Of a stretch of 64,000 bases of DNA, positions 49,224 through 57,907 are shown one piece after another. The position numbers and the translations under genes were made by a program. The notes under the pieces were generated by a model. It saw only the letters and a list, made by a program, of their open reading frames with translations, searched no databases and was not told the origin of the DNA. Each line of letters opens with the position of its first letter. Position 1 is the stretch's first letter. Source of the stretch: Candidatus Gastranaerophilales bacterium (GTDB lineage Bacteria > Cyanobacteriota > Vampirovibrionia > Gastranaerophilales > Gastranaerophilaceae); contig CAJOKJ010000017.1 in the NCBI GenBank assembly GCA_905235155.1, positions 1 to 64,000 on the forward strand, written 5' to 3'.

Positions 49224-50497
49224 AATATTTTTGTATTAAATACTCCCATAAGACCTAAATCTGAAACCTTTTTTTCGATAAGCTGCTTATCAATTGTATA
49301 AAGCCCTTGTTCTTTCATTCTGTTAAAATAGTTGCCGCCTGAGAATGTAAATCTTTCCATTGTATCATGTTGTTCTTTAATTTTACGATTTGCACATTGT
49401 ATTATATCTCCAACTGCTAATGTACTTGGTAAAGTTAAAAGTTCACTACCTGCACAAAGGCGAACTGCATTTGCTCCTGCGAGAGTTCCTGTTGTTATAG
49501 CTTCAGTATGCCCAATAAACAATCCGCTTTTTTCTCCGGCACACAAAAGATTTAGAGTTCCGTCGACAACCATTTGATTAGAGCGATACGCAACAGACAT
49601 ATATCGAATTGAATTCCCTTTAGAACCTGCATAAGGGTCAATATATCTGGCATTTTCTAACCCTTTTAGCTTGTGCAGTTTATCTAACGGATAATTGCTG
49701 CTCATCAATTTAGCATCCCCAGTATCTAATATAATCATATTTTCTGAAAAATCTTTTATAGCATACTGTTTACAAGCTTTCATTTTTAATTTTTCATAAT
49801 CTATATCTTCAGCTGGCATTGGAATAATTGCAACACCTTTTTCAGTTAACTCTGCTTGCAATTCTTTTGATAAACTTTCTTTTGATAGTTTACAAGAACC
49901 TGAAAAGACACCAAATACATTATGTTGTCTTTCACCACGATACTCAGGAAGATTCATTCTTCCACTTATGCTAATACGAGGACCATAAGATGGACAACGC
50001 AATACACACATACTACAACCTTTTCCGTATTTCAAACAATTTCCCATTGGCCCTGCACTTCCCGTTGCTTCAACAAAAGCATCCGCAGTAAATCTTTCGC
50101 CTGAATCCGCAATAACCGAAATAAGTTTATCCTTGTCATATTCAATATCACAAACATGAACAGTAGTTCGCACATTAATATCTAATGATTCTACAAGTCG
50201 TCTTACATGTGCTTCAATAGTATTTACGGGATAAAGCGTTGCATGTGAGTGTCCCGGAAATTCAATATTTTTATGCAAAGCAATTTCATCAATTAAAGAA
50301 AATAGTTCACCTCCGCCAAGAGCTATCATTTCTTCAGTAGCTGTATAGCGCCCGTTATTTCTCATTATGCCGCCTGCATTTCCGCAACCAAGAAGCATAT
50401 CCGTTTTTTCCAGTAATACAACCTCAGCACCTGCTTTTTTTGCAGAAATAGCTGCTGCTGTACCTGCCCATCCTCCACCTATTATTACAATTTTCAT
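49220..50497 (-). CDS. FAD-dependent oxidoreductase with a cysteine cluster
   Basis: The 425 residues have an N-terminal dinucleotide fold (KIVIIGGGWAGTAAAISAKK, 1-20), an acidic VVLLEKTDMLLGCGNAGGIM, and a C-terminal FAD motif with NLLCAGEKSGLFIGHTEAIT. The general layout recalls GidA/TrmFO-type flavoproteins. A central CSMCVLRCPSYGPRIS segment (about residue 167) could bind a metal or Fe-S cluster. It sits between an FNR-like electron-transfer protein and a MATE exporter with overlapping or abutting genes. Substrate unknown. Confidence 0.8.
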   Translation of the reverse strand: MKIVIIGGGWAGTAAAISAKKAGAEVVLLEKTDMLLGCGNAGGIMRNNGRYTATEEMIALGGGELFSLIDEIALHKNIEFPGHSHATLYPVNTIEAHVRRLVESLDINVRTTVHVCDIEYDKDKLISVIADSGERFTADAFVEATGSAGPMGNCLKYGKGCSMCVLRCPSYGPRISISGRMNLPEYRGERQHNVFGVFSGSCKLSKESLSKELQAELTEKGVAIIPMPAEDIDYEKLKMKACKQYAIKDFSENMIILDTGDAKLMSSNYPLDKLHKLKGLENARYIDPYAGSKGNSIRYMSVAYRSNQMVVDGTLNLLCAGEKSGLFIGHTEAITTGTLAGANAVRLCAGSELLTLPSTLAVGDIIQCANRKIKEQHDTMERFTFSGGNYFNRMKEQGLYTIDKQLIEKKVSDLGLMGVFNTKIL

Positions 50498-50501
50498 CTG
50501 T

Positions 50502-51470
50502 TTATTTCTCCCATATATTTATCTGCTCTTTGCAGGAATGAACTGTTTTATTATTTGTTGACTTTGATGTACAAGCTCCGCAAACACCTTCTCCACAGCA
50601 CATTTTTTCATTGTTACAACATGAAAGACGAATATGCTTAGCATGAATGGAGTTTAAATAGTCTATAATAAGATGAATTACATATTCAGATGTTCCAATA
50701 TGCATTAGTTCACCACCATTATCTACAAAATCTAAGATTGTATTTTTTGCAATTTCCGTAAGATTACCGTATTTATCTACTAATAATATTGGTTCATAAT
50801 CAAGTTCAAAAAGTTCTAAATGAAAATTTAAATATTCTTTTGAAAAACTGCTTTTATCTACAAAAATTTTAACATTATTTCCTTGATTTTTTAAATAATT
50901 AATAGCAGATATAGAAGGCATAAGTGCAACACCTTTTGCAAAGACAAGACATTTTCCGTTTTGTTGAGATTGCAATTCTCTTTTGCCTAATATTCCACTA
51001 AAAAATGGACCTCTTAAATAGACCGTATCCCCTTCTTTTAAATTAGCAAAATATGATGTTTTTATTCCGCATGTCAAAACATAAACACCAATACTACCTA
51101 CAAAACATTCGTCATATTGAATAGAAATCGGTGTATCAAACCAAATGTTTTCATTTGTTCTTATAAAAACAAATGAACCAATTGTTTTAACTGCATATTC
51201 AAAGTTAGACGGCACATTTAATCGCATAAAAACAAAACTTTCATGCTTTTTAAGTGTTAATACAGAGCAAGTATATGTGGAGCGAAAAGGTTTTGCTTTA
51301 CCGTTATTTCTTTCTAATTCTTCTAAAACACATACACCCCCGTCATAAATACGACAATCACAACTATCTGAGCCATTTACCCGATTGCACACGACACAAT
51401 GTCCCGTTTCTGCCATAATACAAGGACAATATTCCGAACCGTAATCTACACAAGCACTGTTAATCAACAT
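50502..51470 (-). CDS. Ferredoxin-reductase-like iron-sulfur flavoprotein (PyrK-like)
   Basis: The 322 residues combine a Cys-rich N-terminus (CPCIMAETGHCVVCNRV ... CDCRIYDGGVC, about 15-48), an FNR-type FAD domain and an NAD-binding half (LVFAKGVALMPSISAINYLK), and a C-terminal [2Fe-2S]-type motif, CCNNEKMCCGEGVCGACT, as in PyrK electron-transfer subunits. The extra N-terminal cysteines suggest a second metal site. No pyrD is adjacent; the likely redox partner is the FAD oxidoreductase 4 nt downstream. It is the first gene of the operon. Confidence 0.82.
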   Translation of the reverse strand: MLINSACVDYGSEYCPCIMAETGHCVVCNRVNGSDSCDCRIYDGGVCVLEELERNNGKAKPFRSTYTCSVLTLKKHESFVFMRLNVPSNFEYAVKTIGSFVFIRTNENIWFDTPISIQYDECFVGSIGVYVLTCGIKTSYFANLKEGDTVYLRGPFFSGILGKRELQSQQNGKCLVFAKGVALMPSISAINYLKNQGNNVKIFVDKSSFSKEYLNFHLELFELDYEPILLVDKYGNLTEIAKNTILDFVDNGGELMHIGTSEYVIHLIIDYLNSIHAKHIRLSCCNNEKMCCGEGVCGACTSKSTNNKTVHSCKEQINIWEK

Positions 51471-51529
51471 TTTTTATTTACCCTAAAATATTAAAATCTA
51501 ACATTTTTGATAATACTTTTTAGTATTGA

Positions 51530-51868
51530 GTTAAATTCATAATACTACAAAATATATGTATTTTAAAATTTGAATATTTTGAATTTGCAAGAGGTTTTGA
51601 AGTAAATAATAAATATTTGATTTCACAGTTTACACCTTACTTATCTGAACAATGGATTTCATATTTACTTTTAATGAAAGAACAAGAGCTTGATACGCAT
51701 GATCTACAAGCCAATGCAGATGATGTTGATTCTTCATTTTGTATGAAGTGGAAAAATAAACTTGAAACATTTATAACAACATATCCTGATTTTTATTTGA
51801 AAAATGATATAAATAAGGAAATAGAAGGCTATCACGAAAGTTTAAAATCAATCGGTTTAGGGGAATAA
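51530..51868 (+). pseudogene. 5'-truncated hypothetical gene
   Basis: The frame opens after a TGA at 51527 and ends at 51868, with no ATG or GTG at its beginning (ILKFEYFEFARGFEVNNKYL ...); only an internal TTG at 51617 could start it. The product is acidic with ISQFTPYLSEQWISYLLLMK and EGYHESLKSIGLGE. No family recognised. It is followed after 3 nt by another small gene. Confidence 0.4.
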
Positions 51869-51871
51869 GTT

Positions 51872-52096
51872 ATGTTTAAAACACAAAATGAACAATATCA
51901 TAGCTACTCTGACTTGAACAAAGAAGAAATGATTAAACAAATACGTAAAATTGGTTATGAGAAATTTTATAACAAAAAGCCCAAGCCTCAAAAGCCAATG
52001 TCAAAAATAGAGTCGAAATTTAGATGTTTCATACATAGGGTTAAAAGAAAAATAGAAAACTTTATTTCTAATTTTAACAGTTATGAAGGAGAATAA
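51872..52096 (+). CDS. Small basic hypothetical protein
   Basis: 74 residues, Lys-rich: NEQYHSYSDLNKEEMIKQIR then KIGYEKFYNKKPKPQKPMSK. No domain or membrane segment. GGGG lies 8 nt before the ATG, inside the end of the preceding fragment. Confidence 0.5.
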   Translation: MFKTQNEQYHSYSDLNKEEMIKQIRKIGYEKFYNKKPKPQKPMSKIESKFRCFIHRVKRKIENFISNFNSYEGE

Positions 52097-52170
52097 GGAC
52101 ATTGTAAAATACTTTTAATTAATAAAAACTATCTAAGAAGATAAAAAATTGGAACAGAACTTCCTTCATT

Positions 52171-52216
52171 AGTATTGTTTTTCGAGAGGTGAGAACCAAA
52201 GGTGAGATTTCGAGAC
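52171..52216 (+). repeat. Dispersed hairpin-leader repeat, copy C
   Basis: AGTATTGTTTTTCGAGAGGT followed by GAGAACCAAA and GTGAGATTTCGAGAC, homologous to copy A over about 40 nt. The left stem arm is lost. Read from the GTG it would encode Met-Arg-Phe-Arg-Asp-Glu-Lys-Lys-His-Pro-Leu and a stop. Confidence 0.65.
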
Positions 52217-52217
52217 G

Positions 52218-52246
52218 AAAAAAAACACCCCTTATGAAGTGTTTTT
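52218..52246 (-). terminator. Terminator of tRNA-Phe
   Basis: On the minus strand AAAAACAC pairs with GTGTTTTT, followed by a T8 tract, directly downstream of the tRNA. Confidence 0.7.
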
Positions 52247-52248
52247 AA

Positions 52249-52324
52249 TGGTGCCGCGTCTCGGAATCGAACCAAGGACACAGGGATTTTCAGTCCCTTG
52301 CTCTACCAACTGAGCTAACGCGGC
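52249..52324 (-). tRNA. tRNA-Phe (GAA), with encoded CCA
   Basis: Minus strand: acceptor GCCGCGT/ACGCGGC, D-arm GCTCAGTTGGTAGAGC, anticodon loop CTGAAAA (anticodon GAA), T-arm CTTGGTTCGATTCCGAG, 3' end ACCA encoded. The three tRNAs at 32 kb lack encoded CCA. Confidence 0.95.
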
Positions 52325-52401
52325 ATGTTTCTGTTTAATAATGCAACCAACTCAATTGTTTGTATATATATTCTATCGTATAAATTTTTCTCGTCAAGTT
52401 T

Positions 52402-52953
52402 TTATTTTACAGGTGGTCCAAATAGTAAAGTTACATTTCTACCTTCCATTTGAGGTTTCTTTTCCAGCGTCATAGGTTCGTTTTTTAAATCTTCTACAAA
52501 TCGTTCCGCTAAATCAAATGCAAGTTTTGAATGCTGCATTTCACGACCCCTTAACATTACAACAATTTTTACCTTGTTACCTTGTGAAATGAATTTTTTA
52601 ATATTATTTATTCTTACTTGATAGTCATGTACATCTATCTTATATCTTATTTTTATTTCCTTAATATCTACGGTATGCTGTTTCTTTTTCGCTTCTTTTG
52701 CTCTTTTTTCAACTTCGTATTTGTATTTTCCGTAGTTTAATATCTTTGCAACAGGCGGGTCTTGGTTTGGATTTATTAATACTAAATCTAAATCAGCATC
52801 TTCTGCCATTTGTAATGCTTCAGATGTTGGCACTACTCCGTGATTAGTTCCGTCATCTCCAATTAAACGAACTTCTTTTACTCTGATTTTTTCGTTCATT
52901 ATAACTTTATCTTTTGAGTCTTTTCTTTGACTGTTTCTATCTTCGCCTGCTAT
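52402..52953 (-). CDS. infC: Translation initiation factor IF-3 with probable AUA start
   Basis: IF-3 binds the 30S subunit and rejects non-canonical starts. Landmarks: NEKIRVKEVRLIGDDG, LDLVLINPNQDPPVAKILNY, DIKEIKIRY and KVKIVVMLRGREMQHSKLAF. The first ATG (52899) has no SD. The frame extends 18 codons upstream to an ATA at 52953-52951 preceded at 7 nt by AAGGAGAA, giving 183 residues with the usual basic N-terminal extension. Non-AUG infC starts are known and give IF-3 autoregulation, so AUA is the best start. tRNA-Phe lies downstream. Confidence 0.95.
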   Translation of the reverse strand: MAGEDRNSQRKDSKDKVIMNEKIRVKEVRLIGDDGTNHGVVPTSEALQMAEDADLDLVLINPNQDPPVAKILNYGKYKYEVEKRAKEAKKKQHTVDIKEIKIRYKIDVHDYQVRINNIKKFISQGNKVKIVVMLRGREMQHSKLAFDLAERFVEDLKNEPMTLEKKPQMEGRNVTLLFGPPVK

Positions 52954-53057
52954 GGTTAGGTTCTCCTTATATAATATCCTACTCGTTCATGATAACACAA
53001 TATAGTCTAAATTACAGACTTTTTGTTTTCTAATGCTTTACATAAGTTAAAATATTT

Positions 53058-53086
53058 TTGACAAGTCTGTTATTTCGTTGCATAAT
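53058..53086 (+). promoter_or_regulatory. Strong plus-strand promoter for a small RNA
   Basis: TTGACA (53058-53063), 17-nt spacer, CATAAT (53081-53086). No plus-strand gene follows; a terminator lies 40 nt downstream. Confidence 0.65.
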
Positions 53087-53092
53087 TGTCTT

Positions 53093-53152
53093 ATATAAAG
53101 CTCTCTCTTCTTATTTAAACGGACAGACCTTAGTTTTAAGGTCTATTTTTTT
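53093..53152 (+). ncRNA. Candidate 60-nt small RNA
   Basis: Defined by the promoter above and the intrinsic terminator AGACCTTA-gttt-TAAGGTCT plus T7. The unpaired 5' part is pyrimidine-rich (AGCTCTCTCTTCTT). Size and layout recall cyanobacterial Yfr1, but the Yfr1 core is not present. It overlaps, in antisense, the likely promoter/leader region of infC. Confidence 0.5.
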
Positions 53153-53156
53153 GCAT

Positions 53157-53187
53157 AAAAAAGGTTGAACTTAGTTCAACCTTTTTT
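53157..53187. terminator. Bidirectional terminator downstream of the pilin gene
   Basis: AAAAAAGGTTGAAC / GTTCAACCTTTTTT hairpin, 22 nt after the pilin stop. Confidence 0.85.
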
Positions 53188-53208
53188 ACTATATATTTCA
53201 CGCAGTTT

Positions 53209-53865
53209 CTATTTTTCGTATAATACATATCTTGCAGCGTATCCGTTAGGGATAAGTTGTTGACCTTTAAATCTTACTGAGTATTGGTCTGATACTAAAG
53301 TATTTTCTTCACCGCAGAAGGTATTGCTACCGCTAACTGAACTATCATTTGTAATTGTTGATAATGTACCTGATGCTGCACTGTATTGGCAGTTTGATAA
53401 TCTGTTAGGATTTTTTACACCGTTTACGTCAACGATAGCCGCACAACCTTTCATTTTAATATTGTCATAGTTTGTACAGTTCTGCATTGATTGCGGATAT
53501 GATAATACCATACCATCTGCAAAGAAGATTGTGTAGTTGCTGCCACCTGTTGTTCCAAACATTCTCTTGACATCATCTACATCTGATGATTCTGTTTTTG
53601 CAATTTGCATTTTCTTTCTTAATATTTCAAATACTGAATCTGCACCCGTACCTGAAGTTGCATCACCAAAGTCCATATAGTCAATTGCTACTGATAATGT
53701 TACAGCCTGATTTACGGCTGAAATCACTTTCTTGAATGCTGTTTTAAATTCTGCTTTACCCGTATTTGACATCAATGTAGGAATAGTCATTGCGGCTACA
53801 ACACCAATGATACCAAGAGTAATCAAAACTTCTGCTAATGTAAAACCTGCGTGTTTTTTCATCAT
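53209..53865 (-). CDS. Type IV pilin-like/pseudopilin protein
   Basis: 218 residues with a normal short prepilin leader: MMKKHAG then FTLAEVLITLGIIGVVAAMT, with Gly at -1 and Glu at +5. The mature domain has a long N-terminal helix (about 40-65) and a Cys-containing globular part (NCTNYDNIKMKGCAAIVDVN). SD GAAAGG is present. A TTGACT ... TAGGAT pair upstream may be its promoter. It is likely processed by the prepilin peptidase at 7.7 kb. It serves as the normal-leader comparison for the pilin at 5.3 kb. Confidence 0.88.
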   Translation of the reverse strand: MMKKHAGFTLAEVLITLGIIGVVAAMTIPTLMSNTGKAEFKTAFKKVISAVNQAVTLSVAIDYMDFGDATSGTGADSVFEILRKKMQIAKTESSDVDDVKRMFGTTGGSNYTIFFADGMVLSYPQSMQNCTNYDNIKMKGCAAIVDVNGVKNPNRLSNCQYSAASGTLSTITNDSSVSGSNTFCGEENTLVSDQYSVRFKGQQLIPNGYAARYVLYEK

Positions 53866-54060
53866 GTCTTGTACCTTTCTGTTATTTTCATCATGTATAC
53901 TAATTCTATTTAATTATCCTAGCAGATTATATTTTTTTAGTCAAGCACTAATATATATAAATAGTACTATCTAAAAATAAAATCATACAAGTAATGTAAT
54001 AATATAGTACCACAATTAAAATAAAATATAACTCTAAAGTATTAATTCTTAAGAATAATG

Positions 54061-55212
54061 TTACATAAATTTACATGTTTTGTTTATTGTTTGTGCTGCT
54101 ATATATCCTGAAGACCAACAATATTGCAGGTTATATCCTCCGCATAATCCGTCAACATTTGTAACTTCTCCGCAGAATAATAAATTATTGATTTTTTTTG
54201 ATGTCATTGATTTTGGATTTATTTCATCCAGTTTAACGCCACCGCAAGTAACAGTTTCACCGTCTTTTTTTGTTCCTGTTACGGTTAGCTTAAAATCTCT
54301 TAATATAGAATTAACTAGTACTTTAGTATTAGTTCTTATTGTGCAGCATTTTTGTTCCAAATCTATTTGTACAAGTTCATGTATCAAGGATTTTGGTAAG
54401 TATTTGTTTAGTAAGTTGCCTAAATTTTTGTGTGGGTTTAGATTAAATTCATTTTGCAAATCAAAATTGTCATCATTTATAAAGTCTATGATAATTTTAT
54501 ATGGTAATTCTTTTTGTGCATTAATTGAGGAAAGTTCGTATATAGCCGGGCCTGTAAGTCCGTCGTTTGTGAATAAAATATCTCCGTACACTTTATGCTT
54601 ATCCGCTGTTATTTTACAATTTTTTACGGATACACCTTGAAGTATTTTGTGGCATGGTTGAGTTTTTAGCGCTACAAGTGCAGGCTTTGGTGAAATTATT
54701 GTATGTCCCAGACTTTCTATAAAAGAGTAATTACTTTTACCGCCTGTTGCAATTATTATATAGTCAAACAAATATGTAGCTTTATTTGTTTTTAATTTAA
54801 AGCTGTTTGTACATTCATCTATGGAAATAACTTCTTCTTTTTGAAATTTGCAGTGGTGAAGTTGGTCTAAAATTTTTTTTCTAACGTCTTGAGAATTATT
54901 TGAAATTGGAAAGATTCTATTGTCATTTCTCGTGTATGTTTTTATGCCAATTTTTTCAAAAAAGTCTATGGTTTCGGCAGTACAAAATTGCGAAAAAACT
55001 GAGTATAAAAACTTTTCTCCTCGAGGATAGCTTTTAACTAATTCTTTAAAATCATATTCCGCATGTGCAAGGTTGCATTTTCCGCCACCGGTTGGCAGTA
55101 GTGTTTTTAGGGGTGAATTTTTGTCAAATAGAGTTATTTCAAATCGTTTATCAAGGTTGCATGCAGCCATGCATCCGGCAGGACCCGCACCTATAATTGC
55201 AATTTTACACAT
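54061..55212 (-). CDS. HI0933/YhiN/BaiN-family flavoprotein
   Basis: NAD(P)/FAD-dependent oxidoreductase of 383 residues. It shows KIAIIGAGPAGCMAA (FAD site), the family motif LPTGGGKCNLAHA (about 40), YPRGEKFLYS, and the C-terminal LLFCGEVTNVDGLCGGYNLQ then YCWSSGYIA. The physiological reaction of this family is poorly defined. Its start overlaps the folK stop by 8 nt, so the two are cotranscribed. Confidence 0.9.
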   Translation of the reverse strand: MCKIAIIGAGPAGCMAACNLDKRFEITLFDKNSPLKTLLPTGGGKCNLAHAEYDFKELVKSYPRGEKFLYSVFSQFCTAETIDFFEKIGIKTYTRNDNRIFPISNNSQDVRKKILDQLHHCKFQKEEVISIDECTNSFKLKTNKATYLFDYIIIATGGKSNYSFIESLGHTIISPKPALVALKTQPCHKILQGVSVKNCKITADKHKVYGDILFTNDGLTGPAIYELSSINAQKELPYKIIIDFINDDNFDLQNEFNLNPHKNLGNLLNKYLPKSLIHELVQIDLEQKCCTIRTNTKVLVNSILRDFKLTVTGTKKDGETVTCGGVKLDEINPKSMTSKKINNLLFCGEVTNVDGLCGGYNLQYCWSSGYIAAQTINKTCKFM

Positions 55213-55711
55213 TAACTCTTGTTCCGTAAAGAAATACCATTTCAGGATTTTCTAATTCTTCGTGAAGTTGCATAATCGTTTTTTTCAATGTCGGATGTAC
55301 AAAATTTGGTGCTAATTCAAGCATAGGCACTAATGTAAAAGCTCTTTGGTGAAAGAATTTGTGTGGAATAATTAGATTTTCATCATTAACAATTCCATTT
55401 CCGTAAAATATAATGTCTATATCAAGAGTTCTATCTCCGTAATGACCTTCCAATTCTCGATTTCTTCCGAGTTGTGCTTCAACTTTATTCACGGTTGTTA
55501 AAAGTTCTTGAGGGGATAATGTTGTATTAATTTCTATCATTGCATTAACAAACCAATTTTTTGTATCGCATCCCCAAGGCTCTGATTCATAGAATGCTGA
55601 AGTTCGTACAAGACTTATACCATCAATCCCGTCGAGGATTGATGTCGCTTGTTGAATATACCCTACTCTGTCGCCTTTGTTTGAACCAAGACTTAAATAT
55701 ACCAGTGTCAT
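55205..55711 (-). CDS. folK: HPPK, 2-amino-4-hydroxy-6-hydroxymethyldihydropteridine pyrophosphokinase
   Basis: Folate-synthesis enzyme transferring pyrophosphate from ATP to hydroxymethyl-dihydropterin. The 168 residues include YLSLGSNKGDRVGYIQQA, SAFYESEPWG, FVNAMIEINTTLSPQELL, GRNRELEGHYGDRTLDIDII (metal-binding DxD) and IPHKFFHQRAFTLVPMLELA. Length is normal. No other fol gene is present in the window. Confidence 0.96.
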   Translation of the reverse strand: MTLVYLSLGSNKGDRVGYIQQATSILDGIDGISLVRTSAFYESEPWGCDTKNWFVNAMIEINTTLSPQELLTTVNKVEAQLGRNRELEGHYGDRTLDIDIIFYGNGIVNDENLIIPHKFFHQRAFTLVPMLELAPNFVHPTLKKTIMQLHEELENPEMVFLYGTRVNV

Positions 55712-55768
55712 GCTTTACATTTTGAACCATGACTTTTATTTTGTCAATAAAATATTAATTTTTTGTGA

Positions 55769-55774
55769 TAAAAT
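55769..55774 (+). promoter_or_regulatory. -10 box of the GH38 gene (leaderless)
   Basis: TAAAAT ends 6 nt before the ATG at 55781. No SD. Confidence 0.5.
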
Positions 55775-55780
55775 TATTAT

Positions 55781-57853
55781 ATGAAAAAAACAGTTATTGC
55801 ATATTTACACACTCATTGGGACAGAGAATGGTATAGGGAGTTTGAAGTTTTTAGAATAAGGCTTTTGCGTGTTTTTGATAATATCTTGAACTTGCTTGAA
55901 AATAACAAAATTCCTTCATTTTATTTTGACGGACAGGTTGGAGCTTTGGAAGATTATCTTGAAATCAGACCTGAAAAGTTAGATTTGGTTAAAAGATTAG
56001 TTTCTGAAAAAAAACTTTTTATTGGGCCTTTTTATACGCTTGTTGATGAATTTTTGACGGACAGAAATGTTTTTGAACATAATCTGAAATATGGTATTGA
56101 ATATGCAAAAAGTTTGGGTTGCTCTGATTTTATAGGTTATTTGGCAGATACATTCGGACATTCAAAAAATGTATGTAAGATTTTTAAAGAATTTGGTATC
56201 GACAAATGTGTTGTATGGCGTGGTTGTGGAGATATTCCCGCAGAATTTAAGTTTAACGGAATTGATACGGTAAATCTTGTAAGAGGTTACTTTATGGATT
56301 TCTTTTCTGCACCGTTTGACATAGATAAAAAGGCTGATTGTATTAAAAATAATCTTGATAAAATTGCTGAAAAGTCTGGGGATGTTCTCTTGATGCCAAT
56401 TGGTGCCGATCATTTGGGAGTTGAAGCAGATATTGCAAGTCAAATAAGAGAAGTAAATGCTCGCTTAAGCGATTATCAGATTAGGTTAAGTTCTCCTTTT
56501 GAATATTTTGAATTAGTCAAAGACAGATTTGCACATTTTGAATGGAATGATGAATTAAGAGATAATTCAAAAACATTTATTTTACCGGGTTCTTTTTCAT
56601 CAAGACCTGATATAAAAAGATACAATGTTTTATCTTGTCATGAGTTGCCTCTTGCGGATAAATTACAAAAACATTTCAATTTGAACTATGACAAATTAAT
56701 TGAATATGCTTACAAATTATTATTAAAAAATCAGGCTCATGACGGAGTTTACGGTTGTTCTGTTGATGATGTTCATGCGGAAAATATTGTAAGATATAAA
56801 AAGATTTTGCAAATATGTCAGACAATAAAAGACGAAGTAAGATTTAAACTTGGTTCAGGTGTTTTAGGGATAAATATTGGTGAAAAGGCTTATTCAGGTA
56901 TTGTAGAATTTGAATCTTGTGATGAATTGATAGATTTACAAATGATTTCATCAAGAAAAGGTTTCAATAATGAAATTTTGCAAGATACTCAAAGGATACC
57001 CGTAACAGAAGATTATACTGATATTTATACTTATCTTGCAGAGGTTGAAAATCTTAGACCGACAGAACTTACTATTTTAAATCCGATTGATGATGCAACA
57101 GACTTGAATGTTGATGATAATTCCATTTCAAATTCAAAGATTTCTCTGAAGGTTATTGGTAATAATATATTAATAAACAACGATATACAACTTGAATTTG
57201 TAGATTATATTGATAATGGCGACAGTTATAATGAAGGGCCTGTAAAAGATGATTACGGTATTTCTGCGGATATAATTTCAACAAAAAAAGTTATGGAAGG
57301 CAATTTGCGTTGTGCATTAAAAATTGAAACATCATTTTTTGATGTAATAGTTTCATTGGATAAAAATTCGGAATTGCTAAAATTTAATATTGATTGGATA
57401 AATGAAGATAAAAACCATTTGATACAAGCAAAATTTGTGTTAAATGACAATATTTCCAAAACTTATTCAGAAGATTTTAATGAATTAATTGAAAGAACCT
57501 TTGATTATAACTACGATATAAGACAAAATTTACCAAAAGAAAAAGGTATCGAGGCAAAATCTAATACCGCACCAATGCAAAGATTTGTCTGGGCTAATGA
57601 TTTTGGTATTTTTACAAAAGGAATAAATCAATATGAAGTATTTAGAAACTTGCTTTCTATTCCATTGTTAAGAGCAACGGGCATGATTTCAAATCCACAT
57701 AACAGTTCTCGTTCTACTCCGGCAGGGCCGCCATTAGAAACTCCTAATTTACAAATGTTAAGAAAAAATACAGCTGAATTTTACGTCTATAACGGTGATT
57801 TAGAAGGCTATAACAGAAATTTAGATGGTGTATTTTCGAATATAGTTTTTTAA
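55781..57853 (+). CDS. Glycoside hydrolase family 38 alpha-mannosidase
   Basis: The 690-residue protein matches GH38. The N-terminal zinc site is AYLHTHWDREWYREFEVFRI, the nucleophile region is GYLADTFGHSKNVCKIF (Asp-x-Phe-Gly-His), and QAHDGVYGCSVDDVHAENIV matches the conserved AHDxxxGxxxDxVH metal/substrate site. The C-terminal beta domain (about 370-690) is shorter than in MngB (about 877 in total). There is no signal peptide, so it is cytosolic and probably processes imported mannosides or mannosylglycerate-like compounds. Confidence 0.9.
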   Translation: MKKTVIAYLHTHWDREWYREFEVFRIRLLRVFDNILNLLENNKIPSFYFDGQVGALEDYLEIRPEKLDLVKRLVSEKKLFIGPFYTLVDEFLTDRNVFEHNLKYGIEYAKSLGCSDFIGYLADTFGHSKNVCKIFKEFGIDKCVVWRGCGDIPAEFKFNGIDTVNLVRGYFMDFFSAPFDIDKKADCIKNNLDKIAEKSGDVLLMPIGADHLGVEADIASQIREVNARLSDYQIRLSSPFEYFELVKDRFAHFEWNDELRDNSKTFILPGSFSSRPDIKRYNVLSCHELPLADKLQKHFNLNYDKLIEYAYKLLLKNQAHDGVYGCSVDDVHAENIVRYKKILQICQTIKDEVRFKLGSGVLGINIGEKAYSGIVEFESCDELIDLQMISSRKGFNNEILQDTQRIPVTEDYTDIYTYLAEVENLRPTELTILNPIDDATDLNVDDNSISNSKISLKVIGNNILINNDIQLEFVDYIDNGDSYNEGPVKDDYGISADIISTKKVMEGNLRCALKIETSFFDVIVSLDKNSELLKFNIDWINEDKNHLIQAKFVLNDNISKTYSEDFNELIERTFDYNYDIRQNLPKEKGIEAKSNTAPMQRFVWANDFGIFTKGINQYEVFRNLLSIPLLRATGMISNPHNSSRSTPAGPPLETPNLQMLRKNTAEFYVYNGDLEGYNRNLDGVFSNIVF

Positions 57854-57895
57854 ATTTGTTAATATAGGCAATTTTTTTTTAGAAAAATACTTATA

Positions 57896-57901
57896 TATAA
57901 T
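57896..57901 (+). promoter_or_regulatory. -10 box for the structured RNA at 57.9 kb
   Basis: TATAAT with a poor T-rich -35 region; predicted start near 57908. Confidence 0.45.
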
Positions 57902-57907
57902 GTAAGG

